This document shows positions 51,522 through 59,880 of a stretch of DNA of 64,000 nucleotides, one piece after another; the stretch's first letter is position 1, and every line of letters begins with the position of its first letter. The DNA comes from Ferdinandcohnia humi_A (GTDB lineage Bacteria; Bacillota; Bacilli; Bacillales; Bacillaceae_L): positions 164,749-228,748 of the forward strand of contig JBLKRX010000003.1 of NCBI GenBank assembly GCA_047608075.1. The letters are read 5' to 3'. The notes below the pieces were generated by a model. It saw only the letters and a list, made by a program, of their open reading frames with translations. It was not told the DNA's origin and made no database searches. A program made the translations under genes and the position numbers.

Positions 51522-53078
51522 TTATTTTGCTTTACCTATCATTTCTTCAAGGTTTAATATATGTGTTACCCATTTCTGATAAAATTCTGGTTCGTGGGAT
51601 ACAACCACAATTGTTCCATCATACTCTTGAAGTGCTTTTGAGAGCACATCCTTCGCGTACGTATCTAGGTGATTGGTCGGCTCATCAAGAATTAACCAAT
51701 TGCTTTTTTCAAGCATCAATTGGCAAAGTCTAACTCTTGTCTGTTCTCCACCACTAAGAGATTTAATTGGTTGAAAAATATGATCTGTTTTAAGTCCTGC
51801 TCTTGCAAGGAATTGGCGAACTTCTTTTTGAGTCATATTTTCATGCAAGGACCAAATATAATCAAGTGGGGTTTCGTTTGTTGAAATCATCCACTCTTGA
51901 GCGAAATAGGAGGGTTTCACGTTTTGTCCAAAGGATATACTCCCGGTTAATGGAGATAATTCACCCATTATGGTTTTTAAGGTAGTTGATTTTCCAATAC
52001 CGTTATACCCTGTAATTGCAATCTTTTCACCGCGTTTCAATGTAAATGACAGCGGCGGTAAAAGTGGAACATGATAACCTACTTCTAATTGGTCAACCTC
52101 TACTATTAAATTACCCGGACGCTCAGACACGCTAAAAGCAAACCTTGGCTTAGCAGGTGGAATAGGTTTTTCGATTTTATCGATCTTCGCTAGTTTCTTT
52201 TCACGAGCCTTGGCCTGTTTGGATGTAGAAGCCCGAACTTTATTTTTAGTAATATAGGTTTCGAGCTTTTTAATTTCAGATTGCTGTCTGTCATATGCTA
52301 TAAAAATTTGTTGTTTCCTGAACTCGTATGTCTCTATGAATTTTTGGTAATTTCCTAAATACCTTGTTAGGTTCTTGTGTTCGAGATGATAGATTACATT
52401 TACAACCTCATTCATAAAGGAAGTATCATGCGAAATTAGAATAAACGAATGAGGGTAGCTCTTTAAATATTCTTTTAACCATTCAATATGCTCTACATCA
52501 AGATAGTTAGTAGGCTCATCTAGTAATAAGACTTCAGGTTCTTCTAAAAGTAATTTTGCAAGTAATAATTTTGTCCGTTGACCACCACTAAGCTGACTTA
52601 CATCTGTTTCTAGTCCAAGTGGTTTTATCCCCAAGCCAGCACATATTTCTTCGATTTTCGGATCTATGAGATAAAAGCTGCCATGGTCCAGTACTTGTTG
52701 AATTTCGGCAAAACGTGTTAATAGTATATCTAGTTCGTCCGTAGAGCATGCCGCCATTTGAGTAGAAATCGCTAGCATTTCTTTTTCTAATTCATACAGG
52801 TGTTGAAAGGCACTTCGTAAGTAGTCTCGAATGGTTATGCCTTCAACAAGCTCAATATGCTGCTCAAGATACCCTACTTTTACTCCTGGAAGCCAGTCAA
52901 TGTTACCTCTATCTGGGAGCAACTCACCGTTTATTATTTTTAATAACGTGGACTTTCCAGATCCATTCGTACCAACAAGTCCAACACGTTCATTTAGCAA
53001 TAAATTAAAACTTATATCTTTTACAACTAATTTGTCACCGTAGTAATGTGTTACATTTTCAACTGAAACAATACTCAT
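51522..53078 (-). CDS. ABC-F ATP-binding protein (YfmM-like, ribosome-associated)
   Basis: The 518-residue protein has two ABC domains and no membrane domain, joined by a basic helical linker (about 250-305, KVRASTSKQAKAREKKLAKIDK) that would reach into the ribosome. Walker A motifs are GTNGSGKST (36-44) and GYNGIGKST; signatures are LSGGQRTKL and LSGGEQTRV; Walker B motifs are LLLDEPTNYLD and LILDEPTNHLD. ABC-F proteins act on ribosomes, as translation factors or as antibiotic-resistance factors. ATG 53078 follows AGGAGTG. The leader carries an apparent attenuator, as do several resistance-type ABC-F genes. Confidence 0.9.
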   Translation of the reverse strand: MSIVSVENVTHYYGDKLVVKDISFNLLLNERVGLVGTNGSGKSTLLKIINGELLPDRGNIDWLPGVKVGYLEQHIELVEGITIRDYLRSAFQHLYELEKEMLAISTQMAACSTDELDILLTRFAEIQQVLDHGSFYLIDPKIEEICAGLGIKPLGLETDVSQLSGGQRTKLLLAKLLLEEPEVLLLDEPTNYLDVEHIEWLKEYLKSYPHSFILISHDTSFMNEVVNVIYHLEHKNLTRYLGNYQKFIETYEFRKQQIFIAYDRQQSEIKKLETYITKNKVRASTSKQAKAREKKLAKIDKIEKPIPPAKPRFAFSVSERPGNLIVEVDQLEVGYHVPLLPPLSFTLKRGEKIAITGYNGIGKSTTLKTIMGELSPLTGSISFGQNVKPSYFAQEWMISTNETPLDYIWSLHENMTQKEVRQFLARAGLKTDHIFQPIKSLSGGEQTRVRLCQLMLEKSNWLILDEPTNHLDTYAKDVLSKALQEYDGTIVVVSHEPEFYQKWVTHILNLEEMIGKAK

Positions 53079-53177
53079 TGTTGTCACTCCTAAATAATGA
53101 TATGGGTACAATCGTAAAACAGGAGAAAACAACTGCCGCATTTACCTAATTCTGAAAAGTAATGTTGAGAACAAAAT

Positions 53178-53207
53178 AAAGGGTAGAGTGAAAACACTCT
53201 ACCCTTT
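53178..53207 (-). terminator. Leader terminator of the ABC-F gene (attenuator)
   Basis: AAAGGGTAGAGTG and CACTCTACCCTTT form a perfect 13-bp stem with a 4-base loop. On the minus strand it is followed by ATTTTGTTC. It lies 100 bp before the ABC-F start codon, inside the leader defined by the promoter at 53539-53567. Confidence 0.7.
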
Positions 53208-53359
53208 CCTATAAATGAAAGAAAATTCGAGGCATCAGTATTATAAAATACAGCATGCCTATGTTCTTCTTTTACATTACATACAGAAGTATTCCCCAAT
53301 AAGCCAATATTATTACATGGCTTTTTTGGTTTACATAACAACTATTTATAGGAAAAGGT
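53201..53359 (-). promoter_or_regulatory. Candidate antiterminator pairing in the ABC-F leader
   Basis: Bases 53344-53359 are complementary to 53201-53216 over 16 positions with one G-U pair. The second segment includes the first bases of the terminator stem as transcribed from the minus strand, so the two structures exclude one another. Confidence 0.6.
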
Positions 53360-53431
53360 CAATTGTCTGTTGTTTTACGATTGGCTTTACTAAAAATGGG
53401 CATAGCTATCCCGTTAGTAGATAAAGTCAAT

Positions 53432-53463
53432 TTAACAAACAACAGGCGTATTCATCGGACCAT
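53432..53463 (-). CDS. Two tiny leader ORFs (MVR and MNTPVVC) before the ABC-F gene
   Basis: After AAGGAGG (53473-53467, minus strand) comes ATG GTC CGA TGA (53463-53452, peptide MVR). A second ATG (53455) overlaps that stop as ATGA and encodes MNTPVVC, ending at 53432. Spacing from the ribosome site is short for the first and long for the second. Both lie upstream of the antiterminator/terminator region, as expected for a translated leader peptide. Confidence 0.45.
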
Positions 53464-53538
53464 TTTCCTCCTTTATTTTAGAACAATATGAACTACTTTG
53501 TAGATTTGACGGCTATTTATTAGTCGTACTTTAAATAT

Positions 53539-53567
53539 ATTATATGTCAACTACTGGGAATTGTAAA
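53539..53567 (-). promoter_or_regulatory. SigA promoter of the ABC-F leader
   Basis: On the minus strand TTTACA (53567-53562), a 17-bp spacer and TATAAT (53544-53539). The predicted transcript start near 53532 gives a leader of about 450 nt. Confidence 0.6.
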
Positions 53568-53600
53568 CAAGTGGAAGAAGAATTAATTTATGTAAAATGT

Positions 53601-53909
53601 AGGCTCTTTTCTAAAAGAATGTTGCTATTCGCTTTATTCAATAAGGTGCTATTACATAGATTGGTGATTTCCGCACCTGACACTCGCTTTCCGCGAGCGG
53701 TGTGAGCTTCCCTCGTGAGCTGCGCTCCTGCTGGTCTCACCTGACTTGCACAGGATGTGCTGACGTCTACGTTCGCCACAGGACGTGGCGGTCCATAATA
53801 GACGTTCCTTATCTTCAGCTGGTGTCTCGTGCCATACGCTCCAATCACCCTTTTTGAAAACTGAAATGTCAACTTAATACAAAAGCAACAAAGTTTGCGA
53901 AAACTGCCA
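53601..53909 (-). mobile_element. MITE-like element, copy B (AGGCT-terminus family)
   Basis: A 309-bp element nearly identical to 13808-14118 but inverted. Shared internal blocks include GTGGCGAACGTAGACGTCAG and AATCACCAATCTATGTAATA. It lies between the divergent ABC-F and kinase genes; one end at 53601 starts AGGCTCTTTTC, the other has decayed to AAACTGCC. The 124-codon frame across it on the minus strand is a by-product. Confidence 0.75.
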
Positions 53910-53980
53910 AAATTTAAAAGGATTTTTTTGAATGTAAAAGAACTTTTATAAGAGGTTACCATTAAAAAAGGAGTGACATC

Positions 53981-54817
53981 ATGAGCATTAATGTACCAGA
54001 TGCATTTAAAAAGAAAATAATTGGAGCCTTTGGTGAGGAAGGAAAAGGCTGGTTACATACAATCGAAGAACGAGTTCAAACATGTGTTGACATGTGGAAC
54101 CTGGTAATTGAGGGTCCAGTTTCAAATTTATCATATAATTATGTGCTTAAGGCATTTGATTCCGAGAATCATCCAGTTATTCTGAAGCTTGGTGTTCCAA
54201 GCTTTGATTTCAGAAATGAAATTCATAGCATTGAGGCATATGCTGGTGATGGGTGTGCGAAGGTAGTAAAGGCGGATTCAGAATTAGGAGCTATGCTCTT
54301 GGAACAACTTGTGCCAGGTCGAATGCTTTCAAATGAAACAGATGAAGATCTTGTACTTAATTGGTTTGTGGAGGTTTGGAAAGCAATACGTAGGCCAGTG
54401 CCAATCGGTTTTCAAGGACCGACGATTATGCAATGGGCCCAGGGACTGGATAAATATTTGGAGTCTTATCAAAATGAGGAGCCTCCAATACCATTTTCAG
54501 CAGTAAACCAAGCTCGAGGGTACTTTGATGAAATTACAAATTCTACTGAAGTGTTAGAGCTTCTCCATGGCGATTTACATCATGAAAATATTCTATATTC
54601 GTCCGAAAAAGGGTGGATGGCGATTGATCCTAAAGGATTACTAATTAAACGGATAAACTTCCTCTGCAAAAATTTATCACTTAATCGTGAAAGACTACTA
54701 AAGGCAGCTGTTGCACTAGCAACACTTTATGCATGCTGGGGTATTGAAGATAATGATGATTGGAAACAAACCTATCAATGTGTGGAATGGTTTATGGAGT
54801 TATTAAATGAAATATAA
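53981..54817 (+). CDS. Aminoglycoside/hydroxyurea-kinase family protein (APH(6)-like), internally shortened
   Basis: The 278-residue protein resembles streptomycin 6-kinase-type phosphotransferases. The N-lobe has NYVLKAFDSENHPVILKLG; the catalytic loop is LLHGDLHHENIL (His-Gly-Asp and the metal-binding Asn), and the metal-binding IDPKG follows. After IDPKG the family normally has a GEPxYE-V-x-FLRNP segment of about 25 residues before the next helix; here the sequence goes directly to LLIKRINFLCKNL. Activity is therefore doubtful. GGAGTG precedes the ATG. It is divergent from the ABC-F gene. Confidence 0.8.
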   Translation: MSINVPDAFKKKIIGAFGEEGKGWLHTIEERVQTCVDMWNLVIEGPVSNLSYNYVLKAFDSENHPVILKLGVPSFDFRNEIHSIEAYAGDGCAKVVKADSELGAMLLEQLVPGRMLSNETDEDLVLNWFVEVWKAIRRPVPIGFQGPTIMQWAQGLDKYLESYQNEEPPIPFSAVNQARGYFDEITNSTEVLELLHGDLHHENILYSSEKGWMAIDPKGLLIKRINFLCKNLSLNRERLLKAAVALATLYACWGIEDNDDWKQTYQCVEWFMELLNEI

Positions 54818-54956
54818 AAGCTAGTAAAAGAGGTTCCCTAAGAAGATGGTTAGGCATCTTTCCTGTTTATGAAGGAATAGCCAGTTAGAGACTAGACATA
54901 CCTATATCGGGATGATTAGGAGATGTAATTCTAAGACGATACACTATCCAAAAAAT

Positions 54957-54982
54957 AAAAACCTTTGCTACCAAAGGTTTTT
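54957..54982 (-). terminator. tRNA-Ala terminator
   Basis: AAAAACCTTTG (54957-54967) and CAAAGGTTTTT (54972-54982) form a stem followed on the minus strand by ATTTTTTGG, eight bases after the tRNA end. Confidence 0.8.
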
Positions 54983-54989
54983 ACGATAA

Positions 54990-55062
54990 TGGAGCATAGG
55001 GGGCTCGAACCCCTGACCTCTACGCTGCCAGCGTAGCGCTCTCCCAGCTGAGCTAATGCCCC
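54990..55062 (-). tRNA. tRNA-Ala (anticodon GGC)
   Basis: A 73-nt cloverleaf on the minus strand: acceptor stem GGGGCAT/ATGCTCC, D-loop AGCTCAGCTGGGAG, anticodon stem-loop CTACG-CTGGCAG-CGTAG, T-arm CAGGGGTTCGAGCCCCC and discriminator A. The anticodon GGC reads GCC/GCT alanine codons. The 3' CCA is not encoded. It stands alone with its own terminator. Confidence 0.95.
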
Positions 55063-55296
55063 TAGTTTGTAGAAAAATTATAACACGGCAATCCCTTTTT
55101 AGACAATCCTTAATCTTCTCTTTTAGTAGATACGTGTAAGTATTGTTTTTTTGCATTAGTTATTGAGGTTATACATATATTTTACTACGGACGTGTCAAC
55201 TAGAATCAACAAGTATATAAGGCAAGACAACCTTTTTGAAAAAAATAAAGAATGGTAAAATAGGGTAACTATTCAAATGTAGAAGTTGGTGAACAC

Positions 55297-55854
55297 GTGG
55301 TTTATTTATATCTACTAGTTTCATATTTTATTGGAACGATAATGACTGCATATGTTGTCATGAAAGTATTCAGAGGTGAAGATATTCGTTCCCAAGGTAG
55401 TGGGAATGTTGGAGCACGAAACGCAGGAAGATTATTAGGTAAAAAGGGGTTTCTGTTAACGGCTATAGGTGATGTGAGTAAAGGGATTCTTGTTGTTCTT
55501 GGAGCAAAATTCCTAGATTTCTCCCTAGAAGTGCAGACTCTAGCGCTTATAGCAGTTGTGGTTGGACATATTTGGCCAATCACTCTTGGATTTAAGGGTG
55601 GAAAAGGAATTGCGACAGCTACAGGTGGTCTGTTAGTCCTTGCATACGAGCCATTTCTTATATTTGCGCTTATTTTTCTTCTTTTATTAGCTATTTTAAG
55701 AAGCTTTACCTTAGCAGGTATGACTGCATTTTTAGCATTACCATTTGTATATTGGTTTTTAGACTATTCCATTTTACAAAGTGGACTCATTTTTATCGTA
55801 ATAGGGTTGTTACTTTATGCCCACCGTGAAAATCTTAAAGAAAGAATAAATTGA
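55297..55854 (+). CDS. PlsY-family glycerol-3-phosphate acyltransferase paralogue
   Basis: The 185-residue membrane protein has about five helices and the three PlsY motifs: SQGSGNVGARNAGRLLG (motif 1, with GARN instead of the usual GATN), the central FKGGKGIATATGG (motif 2) and a weak motif 3 near HRENLKERI. PlsY transfers acyl groups from acyl-phosphate to glycerol 3-phosphate. Gene context is unusual: the next gene, 27 bp on, is a GNAT-aminotransferase fusion. It is therefore likely a specialised paralogue rather than the housekeeping PlsY. The start is a GTG. Confidence 0.82.
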   Translation: MVYLYLLVSYFIGTIMTAYVVMKVFRGEDIRSQGSGNVGARNAGRLLGKKGFLLTAIGDVSKGILVVLGAKFLDFSLEVQTLALIAVVVGHIWPITLGFKGGKGIATATGGLLVLAYEPFLIFALIFLLLLAILRSFTLAGMTAFLALPFVYWFLDYSILQSGLIFIVIGLLLYAHRENLKERIN

Positions 55855-55881
55855 AAAATTTACAAAACGGAGCTGACGTTT

Positions 55882-57480
55882 GTGACATTTGTCTATAAGA
55901 TAGCAAGGACAAAAAGAGAATTTGAGCAGATCCATCGTTTGAACTATAAGACGTTCGTCGAGGAAATTCCACAGCATGCTGCGAATGAAGACAAAATGTT
56001 AGTGGATAAGTTCCATAATGTAAATACGTACTTAATTTGTGTAAAAGAGCAGAAGCTTATTGGAATGATTGCTGTTCGTGGAAATCGACCATTTTCACTA
56101 GATGGAAAGCTTTCGAATCTAGAAAAGTATATACCTGTTCAAAAGGAAAAACCGTGTGAAATTAGACTTTTGGCGGTAGAAAAGGAATATCGTCAAAATG
56201 GGAAGGTCTTCTTCGGTCTTGCCCAGCTTATTACAACTTATTGTTTAAGAGAAGGATATGATCTTGCACTTATATCCGGTACAACTCGACAAGAGAAGCT
56301 GTATACCCAAATGGGATTTAAGCCATTTGGTCCCTTGCTTGGTTCAAAAGAAGCAGCCTTTCAACCTATGTATTTAACAAAACAGACCTTTGATGATTCA
56401 CTGGCTGGACGCCTACACAAAGATCCTATTAGCTTTCTCCCTGGACCGATTATGATTGAGGATAAAGTAATAAATGCCCTTCGTAAAAAGCCAATTTCTC
56501 ACCGTTCGAATCAATTCTTATATCAAATGGGTCAGGTAAGAGATATCTTATGCAGAATGACGAACTCTACTTATGTTGAAATCCTTGTTGGAACAGGGAC
56601 CTTAGCAAATGACGTGATTGCTGCTCAGCTTTCTTCCCTGGCTGGAAAAGGTCTAATTATAAATAATGGGGAGTTTGGTAATAGACTTGTCGAGCATGCA
56701 ACCCGTGCAGGATTAGAATATTCAACTGTTGAAAAAGAATGGGGAATTCCCATACAAATTGATGAAATCGATCAGGAACTTCAAAAAGGAAACTATTCAT
56801 GGTTATGGGCAGTCCACAGTGAAACATCTACTGGCATGCTCATGAACTTGAAGGAATTAAAAAGTGTTTGTCAAAAAAATGGAGTTAAGCTATGTATAGA
56901 TTGTATTAGCACTATTGGGGCAGTTAAAATCGATCTTCAAGATGTTTATTTTGCCTCTGGTGTTAGTGGAAAAGCAATCGGAGGATACACTGGTTTATCC
57001 TTTGTATTTCATAATCATCCCGTACAGCCAAACTATTCGATTCCAAGATTTCTAGATTTAGGCATGTATACAAAGTACGAAAGTATTCCATACTCTCATT
57101 CTTCTAATTTAGTAGATGCATTATATGAAGCATTACAAAAATATAAAAATGATGACTATTATCTTTCGGTTGAAAAAAGATATATGTACATACGTAATAA
57201 GATAGAAGAACTCGGATTATCGATTTTAACTCCATTAAATCTTTCAACCCCAGCAATTATGACCGTTATGTTACCAACTCATATAACATCGAAGTCTTTT
57301 GGTGATGATATGGCACTTCAAGGTCATTTACTTCATTATGAGAGTAAGTATCTACAAGAAAAAGGGTGGTTACAAATTGCTTGTATAAGTAATCATAACC
57401 AAAATAGTATCACTAAGATGTTACACACTTTTGAATCGCTATTAAGGGAATATGCAAACGAGGGAGAGCCTATAAAATAG
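55882..57480 (+). CDS. Fusion of a GNAT-like acyltransferase and a class V aminotransferase
   Basis: The 532-residue protein has two parts. Residues 1-170 resemble a GNAT/N-acyl-amino-acid-synthase-like domain (NTYLICVKEQKLIGMIAVRG, CEIRLLAVEKEYR, and YTQMGFKPFG as the last strand). Residues 183-532 are a fold-type I class V aminotransferase: FLPGPIMI start, VGTGTLAND, SETSTGML (314-320), CIDCISTIGA with the PLP-binding Asp340, and Lys364 in ASGVSGKAIGG. The start is a GTG after GGAG. It follows the PlsY paralogue by 27 bp, so the two are one operon. Substrates are unknown. Confidence 0.85.
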   Translation: MTFVYKIARTKREFEQIHRLNYKTFVEEIPQHAANEDKMLVDKFHNVNTYLICVKEQKLIGMIAVRGNRPFSLDGKLSNLEKYIPVQKEKPCEIRLLAVEKEYRQNGKVFFGLAQLITTYCLREGYDLALISGTTRQEKLYTQMGFKPFGPLLGSKEAAFQPMYLTKQTFDDSLAGRLHKDPISFLPGPIMIEDKVINALRKKPISHRSNQFLYQMGQVRDILCRMTNSTYVEILVGTGTLANDVIAAQLSSLAGKGLIINNGEFGNRLVEHATRAGLEYSTVEKEWGIPIQIDEIDQELQKGNYSWLWAVHSETSTGMLMNLKELKSVCQKNGVKLCIDCISTIGAVKIDLQDVYFASGVSGKAIGGYTGLSFVFHNHPVQPNYSIPRFLDLGMYTKYESIPYSHSSNLVDALYEALQKYKNDDYYLSVEKRYMYIRNKIEELGLSILTPLNLSTPAIMTVMLPTHITSKSFGDDMALQGHLLHYESKYLQEKGWLQIACISNHNQNSITKMLHTFESLLREYANEGEPIK

Positions 57481-57495
57481 AGCTTTCCTTTTTTT
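57463..57495 (+). terminator. Terminator of the fusion gene
   Basis: GGAGAGC (57463-57469) pairs with GCTTTCC (57482-57488, one G-U), followed by TTTTTTTG. It overlaps the stop codon. Confidence 0.6.
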
Positions 57496-57583
57496 GACCG
57501 GTGTTACCCAGTTTACATAATTTTTTTGTAACTTTTGTAACATTTTGAGGTCCTTAGCGTCTAAATGGAAAAGGGGTGATTAT

Positions 57584-59770
57584 ATGGAGAGAAAATGGTT
57601 ACTTTATATAGCTTCAATAGTTGTTCTTCTAATAATTGCATCTGTTGTAACACTGACAAAGCCAAAAATCATTAGTCAATTTGATAAAAATGAAGTAACG
57701 GTTTTAGCAAACAAAACCTGGAACATACAATTTACCAAGAAAATTGATGAAAGGAGCGTAAACGAGAAATTAATTTACGTAAAGAATGAGAAAGGCGAGA
57801 TACAAGAAACGACTTTAAAATTAAGTGATGATCAAAGAATGGTCACCATATCTCCACCAAAAACGGGATATGATACTGATGGTAAATATACATTACACAT
57901 TGATAAAAATATAAAAACTTCTATCGGCAGAAGTTTACGTTCAGGAACGGACATTTCTTTTATTGTAAAAGAGAATCTTCCGTTAATTGGGTCAAAAGAA
58001 AAGCTAGATGAGATTTTTTTGAAGGCGATTAAGGAACAGAAAAGAAATCAAAACACAGGAATTTTTCGTTTTGGTTTTGGTGCTGTTACAGAGGATAAGG
58101 CTATGGAGGAAGCTTCTAATGGCGAAGCAGCTGGCGATGGTGGCCAAAGCCATTCGGATACTAACGTTCAAGTACAGGGCGTAGATGAAGCAGACTTGAT
58201 AAAAACGGATGGAAACTATATTTATCAAATTGTAGATGGAAAATTAAATATTACGAAAGCGATTCCTGCTGGAGAAATGAAGCTTGCGAAAACGATCCAA
58301 TTCGAAAATACTTTTTCACCGTCTCAAATGTTCTTATATGAACATCAATTAGTTGTTATTGGACACTCGTATAAGTATTTTCCTTCTGATACGAACACTG
58401 GAAACCGAAAGATGATTTACCCACCTAGATATTTAGATTCCTCAATGGCAATTGTATATGATATCAAAAATCCAAACCAACCAGAGGAAATCAGAAAGGT
58501 AGAGATAGAAGGACACCATGTAACTTCAAGAAGAATAAACAACTTTGTATATCTTGTTACAAATCATTATCCTGACTATTGGATTATGGAACAAGAAAAT
58601 AGCAGTAATGTTGATCTACGTCCTCGTTTCTCCGATTCTGCTAGCGGGAAGGAAGGATCCTATATTACTTATGATGAAATTCACTATATGCCTGATTCAA
58701 AGGAAACGAACTTTACTATTATTGCAGCCTTTAATCTGGATGAACCAAAGGAAGAAGTCGCCATCACTTCCTATTTAGGCAGTGGGGATCAAATATATAT
58801 GTCAAAGGAAAATTTGTATGTTGCCGTAACAAATTATCATGCTATTCCGTATGAAGAAGGGAGTTCATATAGTCCTGATACTAGTTTGTATAAGTTCTCA
58901 GTAAAGGGGAAGCAAGTATCCTTCCATAGCACTACAGATGTTCCTGGAACAGTCCTAAACCAGTTTTCAATGGATGAATACAAAGACAATTTCCGTATAG
59001 CTACTACTAAAGGTAACACATGGGATGATAGGCAGCCTTCATCAAACAACCTCTATATTTTTGATGAAAACCTAAAACAGATTGGTACATTAAGTGACTT
59101 GGCTCGTGGAGAGAGGATATATTCAGCGCGATTTATGCAAGACCGGATATATATAGTTACCTTTAAACAAGTGGATCCGCTATTTGTGATAGATGCCAGT
59201 AATCCAACAAAACCCACAATTCTAGGTGAATTAAAAATCCCAGGCTTTAGTGATTATCTTCACCCATATGATGAAAACCACTTACTTGGTTTTGGTCATG
59301 ATACTAAGGTCGTTTCTGGAAAAAATCCAAATGAGGAGCCATTGGTATATACAGATGGCGTTAAAATCTCTTTATTTGATATACGGGATGTAAAAAATCC
59401 AAAGGAAAAATTTAAAGAGATTATTGGAGGTAGAGGGACTTATTCTCCCCTAAACTATGACCACAAAGCACTGTTATTTGATAAAGAAAAAGGAATCTTT
59501 GCTTTTCCGATTGCTGTCTATCAAAATGTAGAAGGAAAAGAATTTGAGCAAAAATTTGAATTCCAAGGTGCTTATGTATATGACATTCAGTTAGAAGGAA
59601 TCACTCTTAAAACCAAAATTTCTCATGATTCTGGACAGTACCAAACATGGGAAGGGGAGATTCAAAGGATAATAACGATTGGAGATGTCCTCTATGCTAT
59701 TTCACCTACAAAAATAACAGCTCATAAAATTGATACTTATGAACAAGTAGGAGAAGTATCTGTTAAATAA
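57584..59770 (+). CDS. Membrane-anchored beta-propeller domain protein
   Basis: The 728-residue protein has an N-terminal signal anchor (WLLYIASIVVLLIIASVV, residues 4-21), an SbsA Ig-like domain (about 30-125) and a secreted beta-propeller of about 550 residues with the family signature VQGVDEADLIKTDGNYIYQI (about 190-210). Such proteins act outside the cell; the role is unknown. ATG 57584 follows AAGGGGTGA, so the longer frame from 57545 is not used. A terminator lies upstream (57463-57495) and another downstream. Confidence 0.85.
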   Translation: MERKWLLYIASIVVLLIIASVVTLTKPKIISQFDKNEVTVLANKTWNIQFTKKIDERSVNEKLIYVKNEKGEIQETTLKLSDDQRMVTISPPKTGYDTDGKYTLHIDKNIKTSIGRSLRSGTDISFIVKENLPLIGSKEKLDEIFLKAIKEQKRNQNTGIFRFGFGAVTEDKAMEEASNGEAAGDGGQSHSDTNVQVQGVDEADLIKTDGNYIYQIVDGKLNITKAIPAGEMKLAKTIQFENTFSPSQMFLYEHQLVVIGHSYKYFPSDTNTGNRKMIYPPRYLDSSMAIVYDIKNPNQPEEIRKVEIEGHHVTSRRINNFVYLVTNHYPDYWIMEQENSSNVDLRPRFSDSASGKEGSYITYDEIHYMPDSKETNFTIIAAFNLDEPKEEVAITSYLGSGDQIYMSKENLYVAVTNYHAIPYEEGSSYSPDTSLYKFSVKGKQVSFHSTTDVPGTVLNQFSMDEYKDNFRIATTKGNTWDDRQPSSNNLYIFDENLKQIGTLSDLARGERIYSARFMQDRIYIVTFKQVDPLFVIDASNPTKPTILGELKIPGFSDYLHPYDENHLLGFGHDTKVVSGKNPNEEPLVYTDGVKISLFDIRDVKNPKEKFKEIIGGRGTYSPLNYDHKALLFDKEKGIFAFPIAVYQNVEGKEFEQKFEFQGAYVYDIQLEGITLKTKISHDSGQYQTWEGEIQRIITIGDVLYAISPTKITAHKIDTYEQVGEVSVK

Positions 59771-59778
59771 TAATCTTG

Positions 59779-59813
59779 AAAATCTGTCCTTTAAGAAAAG
59801 GCAGATTTTTTTT
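59779..59813 (+). terminator. Terminator of the beta-propeller gene
   Basis: AATCTGTCCTTT (59781-59792) pairs with AAAGGCAGATT (about 59797-59807, one bulge), followed by TTTTTT. It lies inside the open frame upstream of the next gene, which argues for the later start of that gene. Confidence 0.7.
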
Positions 59814-59880
59814 ACCCTTTTTTTTACTATTTCCTTTATACTTAGCTAGAAAAGATTATCAAAAGATTGAAGGGACAAGC

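Noticed and set aside
53090..53341. Minus-strand frame of 83 codons in the ABC-F leader
   Set aside because: It runs through the terminator hairpin and starts at a TTG without a ribosome site; the leader structures explain the region better.
53588..53962. Minus-strand frame of 124 codons
   Set aside because: It lies across copy B of the same element, shares the chance frame seen in copy A and has no ribosome site.
59776..59880. 35-codon N-terminal extension of the EamA transporter
   Set aside because: It contains the terminator of the upstream gene and lacks a ribosome site, whereas ATG 59881 has GAAGGGA at good spacing.
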